Assembly: GCA_002496845.1 (NCBI GenBank)
Contig: DALQ01000054.1
Location: forward strand, 3,563-14,309
Direction of reading: 5' to 3'
DNA: 10,747 bases
Source of the DNA: Euryarchaeota archaeon UBA495
Lineage (GTDB): Archaea > Thermoplasmatota > Poseidoniia > Poseidoniales > Poseidoniaceae
This document shows positions 1 through 5,923 of the stretch, piece after piece. How positions within the stretch are numbered: position 1 is the stretch's first letter; each line of letters opens with the position of its first letter. A program made the position numbers and the translations under genes. The notes under the pieces were generated by a model that worked only from the letters and a program-made list of their open reading frames with translations, was not told where the DNA came from and ran no database searches.

Positions 1-665
1 GCGTTGTCACCGACAGCATCGCCGTCGAAATTTGCGGTCTCAGAGGCGTCTTTCGGGAATGCATCGAGTTCGTCGTTGACGCCGTCGTTGTCGTCATCCA
101 GGTCCTCATCGTCGGGGTACCCATCACCGTCGTGGTCCGAACGCTGCACGTTCTCGTCGTCAAACGTCTGGTCTTCATCGTCGTTGACACCGTCGTTGTC
201 ATCGTCGTTGTCGGCGTTGTCCCCGACCCCGTCACCGTCGGCATCGTTGGATTCGTTCGGATCCAGAGGGAAGGCGTCCTGATCATCGGCCACACCGTCG
301 TTGTCGTCGTCCCGGTCGGCGTTGTCTCCGAGGCCATCACCGTCGTGGTCCGACCACTCTGTGGCATCGTAGGGGAATGCGTCATTGGCGTCTTCAACGC
401 CGTCGTTGTCATCGTCGGTGTCGGCGTTGTCGCCGACGCTGTCACCGTCGAAGTTGTACTGCTCGTTCGCATCGTACGGGTAAGCGTCGTCTTCGTCGAC
501 CACGCCGTCGTTGTCATCGTCGGTGTCGGCGTTGTCGCCCACGCCATCGTTGTCGCTGTCGACCGATTCGTTGGCGTCTAAGGGGAAGGCGTCCGCGCTG
601 TCGCTCACGCCGTCGTTGTCGTCATCGTCGTCAAGATTGTCGTTCGTTCCGTCGTTGTCGGTGTC
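1..665 (-). repeat. Tandem 105-108 nt repeats encoding thrombospondin type 3 units
   Basis: Read on the plus strand, the motif CCGTCGTTGTC recurs at 82, 190, 295, 400, 505 and 610. The spacings are 108, 105, 105, 105 and 105 nt, or 35-36 residues per unit. Units near 300-600 are very similar to each other. The unit around 100-190 is one codon longer and replaces the usual DAFPxD segment with D-Q-T-F-D-D-E-N. The array continues past the left edge. Confidence 0.9.
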
Positions 666-1043
666 CACGCCGCTGGAGCCTCCACCGCCACCTCCGTTGC
701 CGGGGGTGCCGCCGTTGCCGTTATCATCGTCGTCGTCGTCATCGTCGTCGTCGTCGTCATCGTCGTCGTCGTCATCGTCTTCGGCTTCTTCGCAATCCCC
801 TTCTCCGGGTTCTGCGTCATCGTCATCTTCGGCTTCCCATTCACATTGTGGATATTGATTGCAAGACGTTTCGTCGTCCTCAAACTCTTCGCAAAAGTCG
901 TCATCGTCACGGCCGGAGGTCCACTCAGGATGCGCTTTTCCCTCCTCCAAATGCCCGGGATCGAGGCCAGGTGCAGCCATGCCGAGGAAAAGGGCACTGA
1001 ACAGCATCAGCGCCACAACACCGGCCAAGGTCCGCACGGTCAT
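1..1043 (-). CDS. Secreted Asp-rich protein with thrombospondin type 3 repeats (partial, C-terminus outside window)
   Basis: The reading frame runs from an ATG at 1043 to the left edge without a stop, giving 347 visible residues. Residues 1-25 form a signal peptide: a short N-terminus with Arg4, then a hydrophobic stretch ending FLGMAAPG, with no lipobox Cys. Residues 51-84 hold four cysteines (51, 61, 67, 84) with a C-x-W. Residues 89-107 are 19 consecutive Asp, 108-125 a Gly/Asn/Ser linker, and 127 onward at least six 35-36 residue repeats. Each repeat contains DxDxDG-type loops (DTDDDNDGV, DGDGVGDN) and a D-A-F/Y-P-x-D segment. Such repeats bind calcium in known thrombospondin type 3 proteins, so an extracellular or cell-surface Ca-binding role is inferred. 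Its partner is unknown and any C-terminal anchor or catalytic domain is unseen. A TATA-like CTAAAAAG lies about 29-36 nt upstream of the start. Confidence 0.9.
   Translation of the reverse strand, partial: MTVRTLAGVVALMLFSALFLGMAAPGLDPGHLEEGKAHPEWTSGRDDDDFCEEFEDDETSCNQYPQCEWEAEDDDDAEPGEGDCEEAEDDDDDDDDDDDDDDDDDDDNGNGGTPGNGGGGGGSSGVDTDNDGTNDNLDDDDDNDGVSDSADAFPLDANESVDSDNDGVGDNADTDDDNDGVVDEDDAYPYDANEQYNFDGDSVGDNADTDDDNDGVEDANDAFPYDATEWSDHDGDGLGDNADRDDDNDGVADDQDAFPLDPNESNDADGDGVGDNADNDDDNDGVNDDEDQTFDDENVQRSDHDGDGYPDDEDLDDDNDGVNDELDAFPKDASETANFDGDAVGDN
723..779 (-). repeat. Poly-aspartate codon tract (19 GAC/GAT codons)
   Basis: Nineteen consecutive Asp codons, a mixture of GAC and GAT, lie between the cysteine-containing region and the Gly-rich linker of the secreted protein. 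The tract is an imperfect trinucleotide repeat and so a candidate for length variation by slippage or recombination. Confidence 0.92.
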
Positions 1044-1213
1044 GGGCTTCCGAAGTGCTCGACGCTTTAGGCTTTTTAGGGCGCCCTAAAGAAACAAGGC
1101 CCCCAGCCGCTGTTCTGAAGCGGTTTATGTTCCTCATCCTCTTCACCTGAAGTGGGTTTGTTGAGGCGCTCCATCTGAAGGAAGGCATAAGTGGGGGTGT
1201 CCAAGTCAGGGTC
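1044..1213. promoter_or_regulatory. Divergent intergenic region with candidate promoters in both directions
   Basis: This is the largest gap in the window and separates two genes pointing away from each other. For the minus gene, a TATA-like CTAAAAAG (minus strand, 1072-1079) sits about 29-36 nt before the ATG at 1043. For the plus gene, an AT-rich GCATAAG (about 1185-1191) sits about 23-29 nt before the ATG at 1214. Both distances fit archaeal leaderless or short-leader promoters. Neither start has a good Shine-Dalgarno sequence. No small reading frame or RNA gene was recognised here. Confidence 0.4.
1075..1090. promoter_or_regulatory. Perfect 16-nt palindrome, candidate operator
   Basis: TTTAGGGCGCCCTAAA equals its own reverse complement. 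It overlaps the TATA-like element proposed for the secreted protein gene, the position expected for an archaeal repressor site. A partial copy of the half-site (CTTTAGG) lies just beside it at 1065-1071. The binding protein is unknown. Confidence 0.35.
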
Positions 1214-1501
1214 ATGCTCAACGACATGGATTGGGACATGGCGGGTGCGTTCGAGCGTCTGCTTGAAGCACTGAAGGAAAAAGGAATGACCGCCGACGAG
1301 GCGTTTGAACAACTGGACACCGACGACGACGGGAAGCTCAACGGCCCTGAACTGCTCCACGGCTTGTCCTCTCTTTTGGGCGAGGACCTCGACCCGTCCA
1401 AGGTCTCCCGGATCATCACCTCCTCCGACGTCGACGTCGACCACCGCGTTGACCTGTTTGAGTGGCGCGCGATGCTCGGCCCCTCCGGCGAAGAAGAGTG
1501 A
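1214..1501 (+). CDS. Small EF-hand calcium-binding protein
   Basis: A 95-residue acidic protein with two EF-hand loops. Loop 1 (residues 35-46, DTDDDGKLNGPE) is canonical: Asp at 1, 3 and 5, Gly at 6, Leu at 8, Asn at 9, Glu at 12. Loop 2 (72-83, DVDVDHRVDLFE) keeps Asp 1/3/5, Asp 9 and Glu 12 but has His where Gly is usual at position 6. Helices around each loop (F13-L20, A30-L34, L47-L54, V64-T69, F82-L88) fit one paired EF-hand unit. There is no signal peptide or membrane segment, so a cytosolic Ca sensor or buffer is inferred. The start at 1214 was chosen for length and the upstream AT-rich box; an in-frame ATG at 1226 is an alternative. It lies 56 nt upstream of the MscS-type channel gene on the same strand. 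Confidence 0.85.
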   Translation: MLNDMDWDMAGAFERLLEALKEKGMTADEAFEQLDTDDDGKLNGPELLHGLSSLLGEDLDPSKVSRIITSSDVDVDHRVDLFEWRAMLGPSGEEE

Positions 1502-1557
1502 AATCTTCGCTGCCTACAGGCGGAAGGCCTTAGAGGGCATGCGATGGGCACCCCAAC
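1502..1557 (+). promoter_or_regulatory. Short spacer before mscS with possible weak promoter
   Basis: This 56-nt spacer holds a small inverted repeat GCCTACAGGC (1512-1521), the palindrome AAGGCCTT (1524-1531) and a weak TATA-like CTTAGAGG about 20-30 nt before the mscS start. No Shine-Dalgarno precedes the ATG at 1558, so mscS may have its own leaderless transcript as well as readthrough from the EF-hand gene. Confidence 0.2.
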
Positions 1558-2874
1558 ATGGGTCGCCCTCTGAATGACGTGCTCGCCATTCCCGACACCT
1601 TGCTTGACTTGTCCATGGTGGACGAACTTGAGTTCTGGATGCAAGCCATCATTGCTGTCCTTTTCATCGGTTTTACCGCCCTCTTCACCAGCAAGGTCAT
1701 CCTTGGTCTGCTAAGGAAACTGGCCGGACGAACCCAACCCTCCTGGGACGACGACCTTGTCGAAATCGTCTCCACTCGCGTGTTGTTGAGCGTCACCTTG
1801 GTGGCTGGCCTCTTCATGGTGCAGTGGCTTTTCGACGACTTCGGTGAGTCTGCGCCCCCCTACGTCTACGCCTCGTTGATCCTCATCTCAGCATCGGCCC
1901 TTTCTTCGACGATCAAGGTGGTGTTCACCACTTTCCTCGACAACATGCAAAACAAGCGTGAAGTCAAGGTCGAAGGGTCAAACCCTCTGCTTGTCTTCCT
2001 TGCACGCGGTTCCGCTTGGGCCTTTGGTATCGTGCTCGCTGCTGAACAGTTGTCGATCAACCTCTCCGGCGTGCTGGCTTCACTGGCCGTGTTCTCCATC
2101 ATCATCGGTTTGGCCGTTCAGCACACCCTTGGTAACATCATGAACTCCTTCATGCTCTCCTTGGACCGCCCCTTCGATAACGGCGACCGCATCGTGGTTG
2201 ACGGCATCGAAGGCACCGTCATGGCGATGGGCATGCTGTCCACCAAGATCCTCACCTTGGAAGAGGAATTGGTGATCATTCCCAACAACACCCTGATCAA
2301 CACCACGATCACAAACATGGCCCGCGGTGGTGGCGACGGACTCCCCCGTCGCGTGGTGTTGAGCGTCGACGTTGGCGTGGATTACGCTGAGAAATCCGCC
2401 CACGTCAAGCATACCCTGCTTCGCGTTGCCCGTGATTCAGAATACGTCTTGGCCGACCCCGCACCGCACGTGGAATTCCTGGAGATGTCCGATTATGCGA
2501 AGGTCTACCGCCTCTACGTGTGGCTCGCATCCTTTGCCGACAAGCGCATCGCCAATGACCAATTGCTCAGCATGATCGACGCTGAATTCACGCAGGAAGG
2601 CATCATGATTCCCTTCCCGGTCGCTGTGGAATTGGACAAGGCTCCTGCGCCAACCGAAGAGAAGCTCTCCCAGAAGCGCGCTCGCCAACACGCTGCACAG
2701 GCCCGCATGAAGGTCATCGACCGGCGTACGGAACGTCAGCGCACGGCCATCCGCGAGGACATCAACATCCTCACCGAGCGCCTCGAGGAACGCATCGGCA
2801 GCAAGGAACGCCGCTCCATCGAAGAAGAGGTCACGCGTCTCGAAGCGGTGTTGTCCAACCTCGACATCGACTGA
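1558..2874 (+). CDS. mscS: MscS-family mechanosensitive ion channel
   Basis: A 438-residue membrane protein. Hydrophobic segments lie at about 27-52, 75-93, 102-127, 143-164 and 168-199. The last is the pore-lining TM3, rich in Gly/Ala and ending in the family pattern GLAVQHTLGNIMNSF. It is followed by the beta domain (RPFDNGDRIVVDGIEGTV) and the conserved IPNNTLINTTITN, then the alpha/beta cage domain ending near IPFPVAVEL (351-359). Residues about 362-438 are a charged, heptad-like tail, probably a cytoplasmic coiled coil, longer than in minimal MscS proteins. MscS channels open under membrane tension to release solutes after osmotic downshock. The stop at 2874 is 9 nt before the next gene. 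The start at 1558 lacks a Shine-Dalgarno; Met20 is an alternative start. Confidence 0.93.
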   Translation: MGRPLNDVLAIPDTLLDLSMVDELEFWMQAIIAVLFIGFTALFTSKVILGLLRKLAGRTQPSWDDDLVEIVSTRVLLSVTLVAGLFMVQWLFDDFGESAPPYVYASLILISASALSSTIKVVFTTFLDNMQNKREVKVEGSNPLLVFLARGSAWAFGIVLAAEQLSINLSGVLASLAVFSIIIGLAVQHTLGNIMNSFMLSLDRPFDNGDRIVVDGIEGTVMAMGMLSTKILTLEEELVIIPNNTLINTTITNMARGGGDGLPRRVVLSVDVGVDYAEKSAHVKHTLLRVARDSEYVLADPAPHVEFLEMSDYAKVYRLYVWLASFADKRIANDQLLSMIDAEFTQEGIMIPFPVAVELDKAPAPTEEKLSQKRARQHAAQARMKVIDRRTERQRTAIREDINILTERLEERIGSKERRSIEEEVTRLEAVLSNLDID

Positions 2875-2883
2875 GGCCTTTCG

Positions 2884-3447
2884 ATGGTCCGCACGGTGGT
2901 GCTCGGGCGTTTCCAGCCCTTCCACCGGGGTCACGCCGGATTGGTCGAGGCCGCCCTGCAGCATGCTGGCCACGACGATGTGATGGTCGCCGTTGGTTCC
3001 TCGACCGCCGAAGCTTCGATGCGAAACCCATGGTCGGCGGAAGAGCGCGAGGCCATGATTCACGCATGGGCAGCCGGTGCGTGCAGTCCTGAAGACCTGG
3101 CTCGGCTGAAGGTCTGCCACGTACCCGACATCAACGACCCGCCCGCTTGGGTGGAGCACGCGACCTCGGTGCACGGCGAGGGCACCTTGCTGACTTCCGA
3201 CGAGGAAACCGCGGTGCTCTACGAGACGGCAGGATGGGACGTGGTGCGTGCGCCGCTTCAGGCACGCCGTGACTTGGAGGGGTGGCGCGTGCGGGAAACC
3301 GCCCGGATGCTTTCGACGGTTGGAGACGACGACGCAGTGCGTGCGGTCCTCACACCCAGCGTGCCCGAGTCGGTCATCGAGTGGATGATCGAGCACGACG
3401 CGCTCTACCGCCTCTCGCTTCTGCACGAAGGCGCTGTGGTCGGCTGA
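2884..3447 (+). CDS. nadM: Archaeal-type nicotinamide-nucleotide adenylyltransferase (NMNAT, NadM family)
   Basis: A 187-residue nucleotidyltransferase predicted to make NAD from NMN and ATP. The N-terminus GRFQPFHRGH carries the HxGH ATP-binding motif. It is followed by VAVGSSTAEASMRNPWSAEERE, matching the family's GSAQxSHTxxNPFTAGER region. Further on, the pattern of NadM (a residue run ending R-x-D-x-x-G-x-x-V-R, about 120-130) is present, but the usual S-G-T of the ISGTxxR motif reads E-G-W. The C-terminal helices fit the family, which is usually about 170-180 residues. A TGAGG Shine-Dalgarno overlaps the mscS stop codon 7 nt before the ATG, indicating coupled translation. A related adenylyltransferase with another substrate remains possible because of the altered motif. 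Confidence 0.8.
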   Translation: MVRTVVLGRFQPFHRGHAGLVEAALQHAGHDDVMVAVGSSTAEASMRNPWSAEEREAMIHAWAAGACSPEDLARLKVCHVPDINDPPAWVEHATSVHGEGTLLTSDEETAVLYETAGWDVVRAPLQARRDLEGWRVRETARMLSTVGDDDAVRAVLTPSVPESVIEWMIEHDALYRLSLLHEGAVVG

Positions 3448-3448
3448 T

Positions 3449-3967
3449 TCACGCCGCTACGACCACGCGGCTGGCTTGCAGCACACGGTCGTGAAGCATG
3501 AATCCCGCCTCGAGTTCCTCGATGACCTGTCCTGCAGGATGGTCCTCTGAGGCAGGAACCGTCGTGATTGCCTCCATGGTCGATGGATCGAAGGGTTGGC
3601 CTTTGGCCTCGATTCGAACCACGCCTGAGGCCTTCAATTCGGCCGTCAAACGATCGTGAAGGAGGCGCAGAGCTTCGGACGCGGGGCCGTCGTCGCCTTC
3701 GGTTGTTGCCAAGCCCCGTCCCACGTCCAGCAGAACGCTGACCATGCGACGCGCGAGGTGTTGGGCGCCGTACCGGGCAAGTTCAGCACGGTCTTGGGCG
3801 AAGCGCTTCCTGGCGTTTTGGAGATCAGCCTCGCGGTACGCGATCTCCTTCTCGGCCACCTCGGCCCTCGCGAGGGCCTCGGTCAACGGATCGACGGGCT
3901 CAGGTTCGGTTTCGGGTTCGTCCACGGTCACTTCGACCGCGTCCTCCTCTTGGAGGTCTTCCGACAT
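3449..3967 (-). CDS. grpE: GrpE nucleotide exchange factor
   Basis: A 172-residue cochaperone that releases ADP from DnaK (Hsp70). The N-terminus (1-28) is acidic and disordered. Residues about 28-75 form the long coiled-coil helix (LARAEVAEKEIAYREADLQN), 76-115 the four-helix bundle, and the C-terminal beta wing has the GrpE signature GQPFDPSTMEAITTVP...GFMLHDRVLQASRVVV. The frame is open 43 codons further upstream, but the ATG at 3967 is preferred. It is preceded by GGAGG (3976-3980) at 8 nt spacing, begins the typical acidic N-terminus, and leaves 37 nt after the upstream gene. Its stop is 1 nt from the convergent nadM stop. dnaK and dnaJ are not in the window. Confidence 0.93.
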   Translation of the reverse strand: MSEDLQEEDAVEVTVDEPETEPEPVDPLTEALARAEVAEKEIAYREADLQNARKRFAQDRAELARYGAQHLARRMVSVLLDVGRGLATTEGDDGPASEALRLLHDRLTAELKASGVVRIEAKGQPFDPSTMEAITTVPASEDHPAGQVIEELEAGFMLHDRVLQASRVVVAA

Positions 3968-3975
3968 GGTGCAAG

Positions 3976-3980
3976 CCTCC
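3976..3980 (-). promoter_or_regulatory. Shine-Dalgarno deciding the grpE start
   Basis: GGAGG on the minus strand, 8 nt upstream of the ATG at 3967. It selects this internal start over the longer open frame that would overlap the upstream gene. Confidence 0.75.
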
Positions 3981-4004
3981 CTGCTCCCGTCTTTCAACCC
4001 GTCG

Positions 4005-4796
4005 TCAATCGACCGTCGGTAGGCCATGCTGCAGCACGGCCGTGAGGTTCCACGGGCCGTGGCCCCAAGCCGTGGCGGTAAGGTGTTCGCGCCCAACGAC
4101 GCCGACCAGATCGGGTTCGTTGGTCAGCCGCTCAAGAGCGTGAGCCAGCGCTCCTGTGGCTCGAACGTGGGCCTCATGGGTTGGGAGAATGCGTGGGTCG
4201 CGGTGTTCGTCCAAGGTTTCCCCGAGCGCTTCACGCCGGCTCATCCAATCGAGAATGACCGCTTCGACCAACTCGGTTTCCGTGCGCTTTCCTGCTTCGG
4301 CCACGATGTCACACCACGTGGGTTCTGCGTAGAGGTCATCCACGTGGGCGACTTCCCGGCCCAGAAGGACGTCGAAATACAGGAAGGCTCGGCCTTCCCA
4401 GACTTCCCATGCGCCCGGGCTGCACCATCGCATCAGGTGGAGCAGCCCCTCCTCTCCTTCCTCGCACGCTGCGAGGCCTTCAAGCACAGGCAAGGAGCGG
4501 TCAACGTCGGTTTGAGTTTCCGACCAGTCGAGCCATTCAGCTTCTGCGTCGATGTCGAAGGGCCTGACGAGCCGTGCATCGGCCGTGGAGCGTGAACTTC
4601 GCAAACCCCCGGCCTCCATGGTGGCGTCCACGTCCTCCCACGTGTGTTCAAGCAGGGTGGCCAAGCGAGGTTGGTCCACGAGGAGGAGCACCAACTCGAG
4701 GCCCATGCGTTGAGCGCGTGCGCCGTGGGTTTCAAGCCTCGCTCTTCGGCCTGTTCCAAGGGTGAGGTTGAAGCCTGACTCGCGGACCACGCACAC
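4005..4796 (-). CDS. Uncharacterised protein, possibly a divergent TraB/PrgY-like protein
   Basis: A 263-residue acidic, mostly soluble protein that I do not firmly recognise. Two segments recall TraB/PrgY proteins. An early strand-helix-strand (residues 10-50: L-T-L-G-T-G, later LELVLLLVDQPRLATLLE) resembles the family's VGTAHV...VVAVELDxxRxxxLL. A late segment (about 190-240, ending LVGVVGREHL) resembles the family's VVAVVGAGHL. However, the early conserved His is absent (GTGRRAR), and the GxGH site reads G-R-E-H. There are no clear membrane helices, unlike long TraB proteins. The start is probably a GTG (4796 or 4790); a later ATG (Met32, 4703) is possible but would cut the first strand. 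The start lies 11 nt from the divergent DRG start, and grpE follows after 37 nt. Confidence 0.6.
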   Translation of the reverse strand: MCVVRESGFNLTLGTGRRARLETHGARAQRMGLELVLLLVDQPRLATLLEHTWEDVDATMEAGGLRSSRSTADARLVRPFDIDAEAEWLDWSETQTDVDRSLPVLEGLAACEEGEEGLLHLMRWCSPGAWEVWEGRAFLYFDVLLGREVAHVDDLYAEPTWCDIVAEAGKRTETELVEAVILDWMSRREALGETLDEHRDPRILPTHEAHVRATGALAHALERLTNEPDLVGVVGREHLTATAWGHGPWNLTAVLQHGLPTVD

Positions 4797-4807
4797 GGGG
4801 ACGACGC

Positions 4808-5923
4808 ATGGCGACGATCCAGGAGCAGATTCAGGCGCTCCTGGACGAGATCCATAAGACGCAGAAAAACAAGGCCACGAACGCCCACATTGGGAAGTTG
4901 AAGGCCAAAATTGCCCAACTCAAACTCAAGCAGGAAAAGGCCGCTGCGTCTGCACGCAGCTCTGGGCCAAGCAAGGGTTTCGAAGTCAGGAAATCCGGTG
5001 ACGCCACGGTCGCCCTCGTCGGTTTCCCCTCCGTCGGAAAGTCGACCCTCATCTCCAAGGTCACCGACGCCCACTCGGAGACCGGCGCCTACGCCTTCAC
5101 CACGCTGACGTGCATTCCAGGTGTGATGGAGCACCGAGGCGCGAAAATTCAGATCCTTGACCTGCCCGGTTTGATCAAAGGCGCATCAGAAGGCAAAGGC
5201 CGAGGCAAGGAGATTCTCGGTGTCATCCGGGCGGCGGACATGGTGTTGTTCATCGTCGATCCGTTCCAAGACGGCCACTTTGACGTTCTGTACCGTGAGC
5301 TCCACAACGCAGGACTCCGGCTCAACGAACAACGTCCTCCCGTGTTCATCGTTCGCTCCGACAAGGGCGGCATCGACGTGCGGAGCACGGTGGAGCAAAC
5401 CCACCTGACCTCCGAAGAGATGGGCTCCATCATCCGGACCTTTGGCTACACCAGCGCCATCGTGACCCTGCGTCACGACACCACGGCCGAACAAATCGTG
5501 GACGCGTTGGCCATGAACCGCGTGTACGAGAAAGCGGTGGTCGCCATCAACAAGATCGACATCGCCACCGAAGACCAACTCCAGCATGCCGAGTCCATGC
5601 TCCCACAGGAGTGGCCCATCATGCGAATTTCCGCCTTCAAAGAACAAGGGCTTGAGGAACTCAAGGACTTCATCTACGACAACCTTGGATTCATGCGGGT
5701 GTTCCTCAAACCACAAGGCGGCGAGGCGGACCTCGAAGAGCCCCTCATCGTCAAGGACACGTCCACGGTCGAAACCATCTGCACCAAACTGCACCGCGAT
5801 TTCGTCCGCAAATTCCGGTATGCCAAGGTCAAGGGTCCAAGCGCGAAATTCGATTGGCAGCGCGTCGGATTGGATCATTTGCTCAAGGACGGCGATTTGT
5901 TGACCATCGTCGTCAAGCGTTGA
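4808..5923 (+). CDS. drg: DRG/Rbg family GTPase with TGS domain
   Basis: A 371-residue OBG-class GTPase of the DRG (developmentally regulated GTP-binding, archaeal/eukaryotic Rbg) family. The N-terminal helical region (1-50) includes the family pattern TQKNKATNAHIGKLKAKIAQ. The G domain shows G1 GFPSVGKS (72-79), G2 around AFTTLTCIPG (96-105), G3 DLPGL (118-122), G4 NKID (248-251) and G5 SAF (275-277). An S5D2L-like insertion lies between G3 and G4. The C-terminal TGS domain (about 296-370) ends SAKFDWQRVGLDHLLKDGDLLTIVV. Family members associate with ribosomes and ease translation stalls. Length and N-terminus match the family, so the ATG at 4808 is firm. No Shine-Dalgarno is present, suggesting a leaderless mRNA. 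The 3' end overlaps the convergent ROK kinase gene by 11 nt. Confidence 0.95.
   Translation: MATIQEQIQALLDEIHKTQKNKATNAHIGKLKAKIAQLKLKQEKAAASARSSGPSKGFEVRKSGDATVALVGFPSVGKSTLISKVTDAHSETGAYAFTTLTCIPGVMEHRGAKIQILDLPGLIKGASEGKGRGKEILGVIRAADMVLFIVDPFQDGHFDVLYRELHNAGLRLNEQRPPVFIVRSDKGGIDVRSTVEQTHLTSEEMGSIIRTFGYTSAIVTLRHDTTAEQIVDALAMNRVYEKAVVAINKIDIATEDQLQHAESMLPQEWPIMRISAFKEQGLEELKDFIYDNLGFMRVFLKPQGGEADLEEPLIVKDTSTVETICTKLHRDFVRKFRYAKVKGPSAKFDWQRVGLDHLLKDGDLLTIVVKR

Noticed and set aside
132..581. Plus-strand Val/Ile-rich open frame opposite the repeat array
   Set aside because: Its repeats are the reverse reading of Asp-rich repeat codons (GAC read as GTC). The minus frame has a signal peptide and calcium-loop motifs.
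1..665. Regular repeats as a CRISPR array
   Set aside because: Units are 105-108 nt, all in one open frame, with no spacer-like unique segments; they encode protein repeats.
377..1000. Plus-strand Arg/His-rich open frame, superficially like a nucleic-acid-binding protein
   Set aside because: It is an out-of-frame reading of the GTC/ATC repeats, with no start signal.
925..1644. Minus-strand 239-codon frame spanning the intergenic region and EF-hand gene
   Set aside because: It overlaps two better supported genes, has no family motif and has low-complexity Ser-rich content.
2437..3426. Minus-strand 329-codon frame opposite mscS 3' end and nadM
   Set aside because: Antisense to two clear families and without recognisable motifs.
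3440..3455. Terminator between the convergent nadM and grpE genes
   Set aside because: Only 1 nt separates the stops and no hairpin with a T-run was seen.
3968..4096. N-terminal extension of grpE (43 extra residues)
   Set aside because: It would overlap the upstream gene. GGAGG at 3976-3980 and the acidic N-terminus favour the ATG at 3967.
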